Assembly: GCA_018697195.1 (NCBI GenBank) | Contig: CM031878.1 | Location: 37,880,978 to 37,944,977 of the forward strand | From: Certhia americana | Lineage: Eukaryota > Chordata > Aves > Passeriformes > Certhiidae | DNA: 64,000 nucleotides | Direction of reading: 5' to 3' | In this document: positions 1 through 11,343 of the stretch, in pieces | Layout: each line of letters begins with the position of its first letter | How positions within the stretch are numbered: position 1 is the stretch's first letter | Notes under the pieces: model-generated | Told to the model about the DNA's origin: nothing | Databases searched by the model: none | Seen by the model: only the letters and a program-made list of their open reading frames with translations | Position numbers and translations under genes: made by a program

Positions 1-1209
1 CTTGAAGAAAAGAGCTAATCACAGCAGGATTAGCTCTTGGGTGTCTGATGAGTGTGGAATCTTTACTTACATTCTCACCCACTGATCCCCCCCTGGGGCT
101 ACACAGTGTGCTGCTGCCATGCAGTCAGGGTGGCACAAGATTATCATGCACAACACTAATGTATTAAGCAAGACAGCTGCCTGAAGCTAGAAGACAGATT
201 CAATCATGCAGCTAATTAAAAGCCAGTATGCCACGAGTTTCAAGAAATCCCAGCATTCTCTTAATTACCATCTCCCTCAAAAAGATGCAAAAAATCAAAC
301 TAACTGAAAATTTTATTAAATTTAATAACAAAAAACCCTTTTATATGACTGGGTCTTTCCAAACCTGCATCATGGATATATCAATGGATATAAACACTTA
401 AAACTAGGGTTTTTGCAGTAGTAAAATTTGATTTCAACAAACAAACAAGATGGTCAGGATGTGACCATGTGATTTGGAAATCTGAAATGAAGTTTGCAAC
501 ATATAAGTATGAGAAGATTTTTCATTATCTGTATTTTGAAATTTTAAGGTAAGAAACTGACCTTGCTTTTGTTTAAATTAACACAAAACTAATTCCACTT
601 AGTTCAGTAAGACCCATATAAAAATCTGTGCAGAAGAGGGACAAAAAAGCTACGAAATTTGGAAATTTAGACCAAGGAAAATTTCAGAGAGACCACTGTT
701 GAGGATCAGGAACTGAAATCAGTAAATATTCTGTGTCTTTTACCATCTGAACAAACAAATATGACTGTTCAATACCCTACTTGTAATTATTTAGGGGACT
801 GGGAAGGAGATTGTTATCTCTGCTTCATTTATTATCAGAGCCTCTGCTACTGCAAAAGAAAAACGCATCTAGCATCTTTCCTCCTTTTTATCAAAGATGA
901 ATGTTCATGTTCACTCTGAAGGCAAAAATTTTAGTATCAGGGGAACTAGGCCTGTGAAAAGCACTTCAGGCAGACATTCTCGAGGGTTAGGTCAAGTAAA
1001 TTGCTCTTACATATTGGTTTCATGCTATAATTTTATACGCAGGTGAAGATGTTTGAACTGAACTTTGGCATATCTATGCAACTACAGAGGGATGCTATTA
1101 TTTACCTCATATTCAGTCACTTCTCTTAAGAGCAGAACTGGGGTTTTATCTTGAGAAATTTTGCATTTTCTCAGTGGAAAAAAGCACTAAGGAAGAGATC
1201 TTGACTGAC
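1..1209 (-). other. FANCC intron 9, partial
   Basis: AT-rich intron running off the left edge. The only structure seen is an 11-bp-arm hairpin at 10-38. Confidence 0.8.
10..38. repeat. Perfect inverted repeat, 11-bp arms
   Basis: AAGAGCTAATC at 10-20 and its exact reverse complement at 28-38 flank a 7-base loop. It is an isolated hairpin in an intron with no T-run or transposon ends beside it. Confidence 0.75.
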
Positions 1210-1309
1210 CTGTTTGTTTCCATTCTGATGAGCCTGCACAAAGAGCTGTGTAAACACTTGTATTACTGTCATAACTTCTGAAGTTCCATCAGTTTCTATC
1301 AATGCATTC
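1210..1309 (-). CDS. FANCC: FANCC coding exon 9 (residues 302-335)
   Basis: The exon is 100 nt, equal to human c.897-996. It encodes NALIETDGTSEVMTVIQVFT then QLFVQAHQNGNKQ, aligned to human [20 protein letters not shown] and QCFVEALEKASKQ. The acceptor is ATGTGTAG and the donor GTCAGT (+3 C), ending on a codon boundary. This is the last FANCC exon in the window. The next one (human LRFALKTYFPYTSPS) was looked for in positions 1-1209 and not found. Confidence 0.95.
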
Positions 1310-3853
1310 CTACACATTGAAAAGTTAGATATAACAGATCAGATAATTAGTCTGCCCATCACACCACAGTTAACTGAAATGAAAGAAAAACATATATTCT
1401 TTGTAAGCCGTAAATTCAAACTATGTCTGAGCTCATTACATCACTAACAGAAGTACTAAGAAATACTAACTTTGCAGGCTTTTTAGATTTTATTTTTAAT
1501 TAACACCCCCCCCCCAAAACAAACCTCATACACAACTCCTACAAATAAGCTAGATTTAGTAAATATACAATATACATGCAGGCACATAATTTATCCTACC
1601 TAAAAAAGTAAACAATTAACAAGACTAGCACAAATTTATTAGCCAAGTTTGGCATCTGCTCAGCTTATTGTGTTCAGAGCAACTACTCCCATGATTAAGT
1701 TAAGCATATTTTATAGTGTTTTGTGGGACTGCATCTCCCAAGCCACTCTAGAGATTTACAAAGGTGAATGCTTCAACTTGCCTTCCAAAGTGCAAAATAA
1801 CATTAAGCAAATGGAGGAAGTGGAGAAAAACATAGAGCAGCAATTTTCATTCTCTTATTTGAAAGACATATAGTAGAAAAGGGAGAAAATGCTCTAAGTT
1901 GCCAGTGAGATACCAGTATTTGAGAATGGTTTCGTTCCTTCAAAAAGGTATTAAAAGCTAACACATTACTATAACATAGAAATGTTACAAAACTACAGGC
2001 AAGTATAATCACTGATAAAAAAAGAAGAAATAGTACATGGAAACTCAAGGTGTATGGACTTCAGTATAGCCACACATAGCAGGAAAACATTGGGAAATAA
2101 AAGCAGTAAGTAATAGCACTGTGATAAGATAATTTAGCACAATTAATCTCAATATGCATGCAAATAGCAGGAAAAGTTATTACAGGAAGGGTCACAATGC
2201 TTAGATCCATACATATAACATTAAGAGAAGTTTTGTGCCATCTGCAGAAAACTAACACAGTTTCCAAGCAAGGAAGTACATTTCTTTATCAGCAGTTTTC
2301 TAAATCTCACATATGATTACAACTGGAATAGTATCTTAACATTTGCACACCACTTGATAATAATTGGAAGAATGATAGAGAAATACAACAAAAATAAACA
2401 GAAGATGGCATAAACCAATTGGGCTGCAAAAACCAGCTAACATATAAAATATACAGCTTCATGTAAGTATCAAAAGGAGGTGAGACAGAGTATTCTTAAA
2501 ATACATGAAGGTTTTAGTACCAACAATGTAGAGGAACAAGCACACTAAGCAGAAACAAGTCAAAGTAAAGAAAGGGAGCAGACATGCAGGCTTAGAAACA
2601 GGAAAACATTTTTTAAGACAATTTGAAACATTAATAGAAGTGCAAAGTTTTACCAGGAAATACTGTGCTGGACAAAGTCCTGCATTAGCTGAGAAAAATA
2701 ATTTTATCCATTTCTACTGTCTACCAAAGGGAAGGGATGCAAAGGAGTAGTGAAGTCATGTGGTTTGGGTTGGGTTTTTTTAATATTCTATATAGCATGA
2801 CCTTAAATAAACCAAGAAGCTTGGACAGAATTTGTCTCCCTGTGCCATCACAATATACAGCCTCCAGCCCAAGACATCAGTACACATCTGCTGAAGTCAC
2901 ATCAATTTTTACATGCATCTTACTTTGGGAAAGTGATTAATCTCAGCTCTTCAGAAAATGCTATCTGTGTGCAGACATGGCATCACAGCAACAAACGACT
3001 GCCAGAGCACTGGCTCCCAAGTGGCTCCACTCTCACAGTACAGTGGTCTACAGCTTCTACAGCCAAGACTCTTCTGTTAGCGCCTGCACAGACCTAAAAG
3101 TGCACACAGACACACAAATGCCCCCAAACACATGCACCTGGGAGTCCTGTTTTCCTAAGAAGGGGAACACTTGATGAGCAAAGGATGTCAGTCACTAAAT
3201 ACATTAGTGTTCTATTGGAATTTTTGTACTAATAACCCTGGTTATATATCTTATTAAGATATTATTTTAAGTATTAAGTAAAGTGAAAAGAAAAGCCACT
3301 GAAAACTGAGTATAAAGGATTTGAAGCCCCCATGTGGTAATCAGTATTCTAGTTGCTTCAAAATAATTTCAATGCGTTCAAAATCAAACTCATTATTAAC
3401 AGGTGGATCAATAGTTTAAGGCCACTAAGAGCATATCTAACATAAATTCTGAAAAGCACAAACAAAATGTAAAAGAGGCTACACTGGAAAGTGCAAGTTT
3501 TTGCTAAATGCTACCTTCATGCTGGCATGGGCCATTTCAGCACTTATAATTTTCACCTCAAAACTGCATTTCAACCACAAATCTCTATTGAAGTACAAAA
3601 TAAATTGCAAATTTTAAAATCTAAAATACAACATAATCAACTGCACCAGTAATTATTACAATGTAATTTTTATTTAAATTTCATAAAATTTTAAACATTT
3701 TTCATTTTTTGCAGTATACTACACAGAAAGGGACTTTAAAGCATATAGGGAAATAAAAAGATATCCTGAAATTATAGTATGTTGCTCTTGAAGAAAACAT
3801 CAATGTTTAAATGGGTCATTTAAAGCCCTTCCCACAGTAATTTTAAAACTTAC
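1310..3853 (-). other. FANCC intron 8
   Basis: About 2.5 kb of AT-rich intron. There is a ten-base C run at 1506-1515. No transposon or RNA gene recognised; the small open frames at 2737-3174 are unsupported. Confidence 0.8.
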
Positions 3854-3906
3854 TTGAAAATTTCATTTACAATTCTGAAAATAGCAGGATGGCTTGCTGC
3901 TTGTGG
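3854..3906 (-). CDS. FANCC: FANCC coding exon 8 (residues 285-302)
   Basis: A 53-nt microexon, equal in length to human c.844-896. It encodes PQAASHPAIFRIVNEIF plus two bases of Lys302, aligned to human PQAACHPAIFRVVDEMF. The acceptor is ATCAACAG and the donor GTAAGT. It was found by eye from the HPAIFR motif, since it is too small to appear as an open frame. Confidence 0.96.
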
Positions 3907-4859
3907 CTGTTGATAAACAAATGAAAGAAAATTAGGTATTAATAAGAAACAACTCACACAAATGTCTCTGCATAATTTACAGCTTAACTCATGGATGCTA
4001 TTACATAGCCATTATTAAACTGCAACTCTATGATCAACTTTTACTAAACCCTCAGATTTTCTCAGGATTAGAATTCTTAGGATTCTCCACAGCGAGACCA
4101 AGCAGGCTCAGCAGCTGATAAATGCAAACACCTGGGATCCCAAACTGTTTATGACAACAATCACTACAAATATTAAATGTGGCAGACAGAAAGAACAGGT
4201 TGTTGCATGCAATTGCTAGAGGCTAGACACAGGGAGTAGATTTCAAAAAAGCTTTTCTTTCCTCTTTGCAGACAATCATTTCTGGACATGCTTTGAGACT
4301 CTAGCTACATCTTCAAAATTAAATTCCAGAAATTAAATTGATTTTATCATCTCTGTCTTTAATAGTTTGGCATGCATTTTCATCCAAGACATTTTTTCAC
4401 AGTATTATCTTCTTTTGTGAACTTCAGAGTTGCTAGTACAAGCTAAATATCTCAGTGCATCAAAATATTCTTTTTAAACTAGTGAAGCCTTTTATTGTGC
4501 TACCACACAAAAGACTGTATTCAGAAAGTTGTTACATTAAACATGCGCCAGTAAACACGCTGCTTTCTAATTCCATATTCTTAAACTTTTATAGAATACC
4601 CAGAAAAAGTCCCACTTATGCTTTCCCTACAGTACTAAGTCTACGCTGAAAAGTAAATCCTCACTTAGTGTCCACGATGTTAGTGCCTGAAGATTTAGTG
4701 AGAATATAGTTCTTGAACAGCCTAAAGCATGTTTAATAAAATGAATTCTAAAAACTTAAGAATGCATAGTGCTTATAAAAGTGCATAACACACTACTGAA
4801 ACTTGTATATGCGTTTGTTTCAAGATAAAAAAGTACCAAGTAGAAAATTAATATAGTAC

Positions 4860-4925
4860 TGCAATAATATATTAAAAATTATTATTATTATTATATAATA
4901 ATGATTATAATTATTATAAAATATA
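4860..4925. repeat. AT-rich (TTA/TAA)n low-complexity tract
   Basis: Runs of ATT and TAA with near-palindromic arms within FANCC intron 7. Simple sequence with no coding content. Confidence 0.8.
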
Positions 4926-5044
4926 CAATAAATTATGTTTATAAAACCAAGCTGAAATAATGATTACAGTAACAGTAATAACAACTAAAATGACATCTTT
5001 TTAATTGTACACAGGGAGAACAGGAGCCTTGCTGCCCATGATCC

Positions 5045-5260
5045 GTAGGTGACAATAGGGAAAAGGGACAGCCAAGGGCGCCATCTCCCGCCCTGGGACC
5101 GCCGGAACCTCCGGCTCCAGGAGAACACCAGGAACGGGCCTCCCCTTCTCTGGGGGCTTTGGGTTTGTTCTCCTCGTGGAAAGACTGGACTAGATCTCCA
5201 GAGCTGCCCTCCAGACCCAGCTATCCTGAGGTTCTGGAGAGCAATGAGAGTGTTCCCAGT
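5045..5260 (+). mobile_element. GC-rich insert ending in a CR1-like 3' segment
   Basis: A sharp GC-rich island (many CpGs at 5075-5140) in an AT-rich intron. From about 5185 it reads ACTGGACTAGATCTCCAGAG followed by a degraded form of the CR1 terminal phrase about tccaac and attctg. The tail suggests a retroposon 3' end on the plus strand. The head (5050-5140) I cannot assign. Confidence 0.4.
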
Positions 5261-6749
5261 CCTGTGGGCTAAAGCGGTTGATTCAGTAATTCCTCCCCTG
5301 TCTTCCAGACACACTACCCACCTCTGCAGGCACACCTCCATGATGATGAGCTGCCACACTGTTGACAGCGTCACACTGTGATGACCTTTAAGACAGGCTG
5401 GATACAAACCAGAAAGGGTCCACTAGTACATCCGCTCAGAGACCAATATCAAATCCCAGTTCTCTTGAGCAAGTCCAAAATAAGTGTGCTATATGCAACA
5501 ATGAAAAAACACATGCTTCTTCCTGGCAGACACCAGCAATTTAACAAGAAATAGTAGTTAACAGTCCCTAGGATTTTATCTAAAATACTGAAATCAATAT
5601 GAATTCCATCACTGGTAGTCAAAAGGGAAAAAACAAACCCAAGCCCAAACCCTATTACCTAATTACCTAATTTCATGAGATTTTGATCACTGGACTGCAT
5701 GGAATTGTATTGCAAGCACTCAGAGCAAGAATTCTGTGATACTGCAGAAGTCAGCCCTGCAATTTGAAGATTCCCATCGTATAAGACAAGAGCAGGCAGC
5801 ACAATTCTTCTACTGCCAGCAGCAGTTCTGGAATTTGGGAGGGATTCTCATTTCCAAGGGGGGATTTTCTTAAAATTTTCTTCCTGTTGACATTATCTCC
5901 TTATATTTTCAAAATAAAAAGGCATTTTGCATTTCAGTAATCTTGTCTGCAACTACTCAATGCTTTTCCCAGGAATCAAACCCTACGTATTGTTCAATCA
6001 ATTCTAAAACATGCACAGAACAGAACAATACATACTTAACAAAAAATTCAAACACAGAATTGGAGATCCATATGTGGTATTATAAAAACACCCCAAACTT
6101 TTAACGTTATGTTTTCCAGACACAGGAAGAAGAACTATAGTTGAAGAACTATACTACTTACGTATCTGTATTATTAGAATGCAGAATCTGAAACAACTTA
6201 TTTATAACACAAAGCCAGAACTGAATAAAAAGATAAAAAAAAAATACATCTATATCTACAGTAAGCAAGTAAATGGGAAAAAAAAGGAGACAGAATAATC
6301 TGCATTTTATTCACATCACAGAATGTTCTGTAAGAACCACAAGTAATAAACATGGGGAAGTAAAGATGCCGTAGGTCATACAGATTTGAGGTATAACTTG
6401 TTTTCCAGACTCACAAGCAATTAATTGGACACAACACTTCTATAAGTTAATAAGCGCATCTAACTTTAGGAAACTACTACAGTGCTGTATTTCAAATGTC
6501 GTCTGTATCTTCTAGTTGTATATTTGTATTTCTGAATTTTGTATTTACCAGTTTAAAAGTGGAAATGTTATTTTTCTCTTATACAAAACACCAAATGTGT
6601 TTTTATTTTGAAGAATACATTTATTTTTAAAACACGTATTTACACAAATCTTAAAAGTGCCTGAATCTGTCCACATTAAGAGTAATTTTCCCTATCCTTC
6701 CTCTTTTCTTCCTCATTAATGCCTCTTTCATTGGCTCCATACATTGGGG

Positions 6750-8647
6750 AGTATTCTGATTGTAGAACTCAGGGGCAGTGAGGATAAGGCTGAGTGCCTT
6801 TGGGTGACAGTCAGAGGGATTGCCAGCCAGGCAGAGATCCTGCTGGGAGTCTGTCACAGACCACCCAACCAGGATGAAGGGAAATATTCTATCAGTGGGT
6901 GTTCCATCATCACTGGTTCTTGTGGGAGACTTCAACTTGCCAAATGCCTGCTGGAAACTCAACACAGTGGAGAGCAGACAGCCTGGGAGGTTCCTGGAGG
7001 GTGTGGAAGGTACCTTCCAGACACAGCTGGTAAGGGAGCCTACCAGGGCATGTCCTGCCAGACCTGCTGTTCACAAACAGGGAATGAAGGGCCTGGGGGA
7101 TGTGGTGGTCAGGGGCCATCCAGGGCACACGGACCATGGAATGATAGAGTTTCTCTGTTCTTGGTGAAATAAGGAAGGGGGTCAACAGAACCTCTGCCTT
7201 GGACTTCCTGAGACTTTGGCCTGTTCAGGACACTGGTTCAAAGAATCCCTCAGGAAACTGCCCTTAATAACAAAGGGGTTCAGGAAGGCTGGACATGTTT
7301 TAAGAAGGAACTCTTTACAGTGCAGGAGCTGGCCATCTCCATGTGCAAATAGATGAGCTGGCAGAGAAGACTGCCCTGGCTGAGCAGAGAGCTTTTCATG
7401 GGAACTCAGGGAAAAAAGGACAGCTTATGTCCTTTGAAAGAAAAGGCAGGCAACTCAGGATGTCATTAGGTCGTACTGAGAGAAAACTAGAAAGCAAAAA
7501 CCTCAACTGAACTCTATCTGGCTGCTGCTGTGAAAGATTATAGAAAGTGTTTCTATAAATACATTAACTACAAAAGGAGGGTCAAGAAAAATCTCCATTC
7601 ATTACAGGACATGGAAGGGAACAGAGTCACCAAGGATGAGGAAAAAGTTGATTTATTTAATGCCTTTTTGCCTAAGTCTTTGTCAGTAAGACCAGTTATC
7701 CTCAGGGCAGACAGCCCCCTGAGCAGGTACACAGGGATGGGGAGCAGGAGAGACCCCCTGCAATCCAGCAGGAAGTGTTAGTGACCAGCTGTGCCACTTT
7801 GACAATCTGTGGAGTCAGATGGGATCCACCCAAGGGTACTGAAGGAGCTTGCAGAAGTGCTCATTAAGTGCTCTCCATCACTTATCATTAGTCCTGGTTA
7901 AACAGGGAGATCTCAGATGTCTGAAGGCTGGCCAGTGTGACACCCATCTACAAGAATGGTGGAAGGGAGGATTCATGGAACTATAGGTCTGTCAGCCTGA
8001 ACCCCAGTGCCAGGGAATGTTATGGAACAGACTGTCTAGAGTGCCATCACATGAAACATACAGGACAACAAGGGGAACAGACCCAGCCAGCAGGGCAAGC
8101 TGCCTGACCAACCTAATTGCCTTTATGACCAAGTGACCTGCCTATTAGATGAGATAAAGACTGTGGAAATTGTCTACCTGGACTTCAGCAAAACATCTCA
8201 TTACAAGGACACTGAGGTGCTGGAATGAGTCCAGAGAAGGGCAATGAAACTGGTGAAGGGTCTGGAGCACCCTGTGAAGAGCAGTTGAGTGAGCTGGGGG
8301 TGTTCAGCCTGAAGAAAAGGAGGCTCAGGGATGACCTTATCACTCTATATAACTGCCTGAGAGGAAGGCTCAGCCAGGTGAGGGTCAGCATCTTCTCCCA
8401 GGCAATCAGTGACAGGGCAAGAGGACAGAGTGTCAGCCTGTATGGACATCAGGAAGAATTTCATCAGTGAAAGGGTGGTTAAACATTGGAACCAGCTGTC
8501 CAGGGATGTGCTGAAGTCACCATCCCTGTAAGTGTTCAAAAAACAACTGGATATAGCACTTAGAGTCATGATTTAGTCGACATGATGGTTAAAGGTAAGA
8601 CTCAATGTTCTTGGAGGTCTTTTCCAACCCTAATGATTCTATGATTT
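6750..8647 (+). mobile_element. CR1 LINE, decayed, internally deleted
   Basis: Plus-strand CR1 with recognisable ORF2 remains. The endonuclease part at about 6820-7170 has a diverged YRPPNQDE-type site (CHRPPNQDE in one frame) and the hallmark LVGDFNLPNACWK, then a degraded LDLLFTN and a GHTDHGMIEF segment. The linker at 7530-7680 includes YKCFYKY-type and NAFLPKSL. At about 7975-8020 is the start of the reverse transcriptase (NYRPVSL-like, NPSAREC remains). It then jumps to the 3' region (from 8225) and ends with TTCCAACC and ATTCTATGATT near 8647. Several frameshifts and stops mean it is inactive. Confidence 0.92.
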
Positions 8648-8894
8648 TATACTGACAAGGTGGATAACAAAATGCAGCAAGAACAGATGGTTCTTTTTAT
8701 AAAGAAGAAGCTGACAAATTTTGAGCCCTCAGCCTATTTCACTTTTCTTGCAACATACCTTTGAAACAAATCAAACTACTTTGGAAAGCTATCTCAGAAC
8801 CAAACAGAAACTATAAATGACACCAATGCAATCACATCTCTTTTAACAAACATGGGCTTTAAAAATCCTTTTATATACATATCTATCCATTCCT

Positions 8895-8965
8895 GGTAAA
8901 GCATAAAATAAGTATTAATACATATAAAATACATATAAAATATAAAATACATATAAATACGTGTA
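8895..8965. repeat. ATACATATAAA-type low-complexity repeat
   Basis: Repeated units of ATACATATAAA with variants in intron 7. No other content. Confidence 0.75.
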
Positions 8966-11186
8966 TTTACTGCACTAATAATTTAGTTGTTAATGCACAC
9001 ATACAAACCCTAAAGATACTTCAGAAAGGAAGACATCCACTCACTCACTCACTCAATTCCAAAGAAACTAAGAGACCATCTGTAATGGTCACTTCACTTG
9101 TTCTTGTTACTTCTGAGTAACTACAGAATTTCCAATATTAACTTCAGTTTAGGACAAACTCACAAACACAATAGCATGCCATATAAACATAAGTTAGTGG
9201 ACCGTCACACAACAATTACTCTTGGAATTAAAATATGAGTAGTACATATCAAGTTTCTTTCATAAGAGAAGTACAGTGGCTTACATCTGAGTACCTTAGA
9301 TCTCTGTGAGGTTTATGCACAGTATGATTACTATATCAAGATACTTGATTTAGATAAATTACTCTGATAATGTAATTATGAAAGAGCTTATTGAAACTTC
9401 CTTCTTATAATGTACTATAATCAAATCACTAACATATTTCTGACTATTTGCCCTCTAAAGGTTTTCTTCCAAGTAGGAAAGTAGAAATCTAGTTCTGTCT
9501 CATGATTCCACTATTACAATATCCATAAGGTAAACAGAGCTTACATCCTAAAACATCATAATCCAACTGCCAAAAAATGCACATCCACATTCCTAAATAA
9601 ATATTTAAATACCCTTTAGGCAAGCTAAATTAATACACTATTGGATTCAAAGTGCTGACTAATTCAATGTCACACAAGTATCTTTACAGTTCCATGTACA
9701 TGTTGAACAAAATACCATTATGCATCTAGAACGCAATTTCTGGATCACATTATTTTCCTTCTATACTGCCCCTCTGAAGCTTCTCATCCTGTTGTTTTTA
9801 CCTGTTTTGCCATTCAAAAATTTGCCATTTATGCACCCTCCCTCTTACCAATGCCTATCAATCATCAATATCCAGCTGCCTATTGCTCTCTTCTTTATGG
9901 CTCTATTCATTCCATCCTTTGTCCACAGGATGTCCTCTCTAAACCAGCTTTCAAAGCTGCTTTGCTGGCCTTGCCATTCTGTGAATATCTTATTGTGAAA
10001 GCACAAAGTCTTTGGTGCAGAGGCAAGTAAAGACAACCTAAGTGTGCTAGCACAGTAATGTTCCATTCTTTTCAGAGATCAGCTTGTAAATAAAACTGAA
10101 GTGTGAACATTTTTAATAAATAACAAAAAACAACACTTGAAACAAGTATTTGACTTCTTTTTATATATTTGTAACCTAGATTTAGATATCTTTTTTTTTT
10201 CCTCAGCTGGTACATGGTGTAGTACCAGCTACTACATACAACTCACAATACATCTGATACAGAAAAATTAGGCATAGACCCTGTATAAAGCCTTGTTTGC
10301 TGCAATCCCTAAATCCCAGATGGCATATGAAGAACTGCTGACAGCATGCTGACACCAAGCCATATATGAGATTTCCAAGTATCATAATGGATCCCTAAAA
10401 TAAGAGATCTGCAGGTTCAATTAAAAAGGAAGAATATTTAAAAGCAGCATCCTTTTCCTGACTAGCATAAGCATAACCCTGACTCTGTAAGCAGTTTCAA
10501 AGGCTGAAAATAAAATACCATATGTCATTCAGTAGTTCTGTCATTTTATGAAACGTATAATTTGAGTGCATAGCACACATGCTATTTCATACTGCAATTA
10601 ACAGATTTGCATTTAGTGCTGCAAACTAGCTCATAATTTTTGAAAAAGTACTGTGCCAGATTTTCTCTTAGGGAAGATTTTTGGTGCTCAGCATAACACA
10701 GCATTTGATAACAATTTTTAATTACAGTTTAGCAAATGTTTTGCATTAAAAATTTTGTTCAGGTTTGCAAACAGAACGAAGTAACTAAGCAGTCCATAAT
10801 AAAATACTCTACAAGGGATTCCAGGTGTTTAGACTGCTGAACTCCAAGGGAACAGAGATTGAAGTAAAAACAGATTCAAATCCTTTCTTGCCAGAGTTTA
10901 TAATTTTTTAAGACAGAGGAAGATACTCAGCACCCTCACCACTGGGATCCTCATTTCTTTACCTATTCTTTACCACTGGATGAAATCTTTTTTTCTCTTC
11001 TACCAATTCAGTGTAAAAACTAAAAAATTAATGATGTTTCTAAGACTCAAGATTTAGCTTGCTTTAACAAGTCATACGTCCCATAATGACCATTTACGCT
11101 GACTTATGTGTCTATGCTGACATTTGAAAACTGTGACTCCTGGAGCATGAAGGAGCAGTATCAAATGTCCTACATGTTGCACATAC

Positions 11187-11343
11187 CAGCAATGAGTCTT
11201 TTATGACACGAGCCACTTCTTCCAGTGAATTCAACTGTGTAGAAAACAACTGGTTTAAAAGATGTAAGGTAGCTTTTTCAAGGCTTGGTAAGTGACGAAG
11301 CCAAAGGCTGAAGACAGCTGATTCAGGAAGGGAGATCTTCTTC
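11187..11343 (-). CDS. FANCC: FANCC coding exon 7 (residues 232-284)
   Basis: The exon is 157 nt, equal to human c.687-843. It encodes [20 protein letters not shown] and LEKATLHLL, matching human [20 protein letters not shown] and LEKAMLHLF. The [12 protein letters not shown] core is the best conserved helix seen in the window. It ends with KDSLL where human has KDSSL. The acceptor is AACCAG and the donor GTATGT, on a codon boundary after residue 284. Confidence 0.97.

Larger units (their letters stand above)
3907..11186 (-). other. FANCC intron 7 (7.3 kb)
   Basis: Holds a GC-rich insert near 5.05-5.26 kb and a decayed 1.9-kb CR1 (6.75-8.65 kb), listed separately. There are AT-rich simple repeats near 4860-4925 and 8900-8965. 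The remaining stretches (3.9-5.0 and 8.7-11.2 kb) show no recognisable element. The open frame at 9720-9998 on the plus strand is hydrophobic but unsupported. Confidence 0.8.

Noticed and set aside
1..1209. FANCC coding exon 10 (human LRFALKTYFPYTSPS)
   Set aside because: Searched for on the minus strand and not found; it should lie left of the window.
4985..5407. 140-codon minus-strand and 110-codon plus-strand open frames
   Set aside because: Open in both directions because of the GC-rich insert; no recognisable domain.
6820..7172. Plus-strand open frames of 115 and 142 codons
   Set aside because: The 115-codon frame is the CR1 endonuclease remnant (LVGDFNLPNACWK) and the other is its shifted shadow; not host genes.
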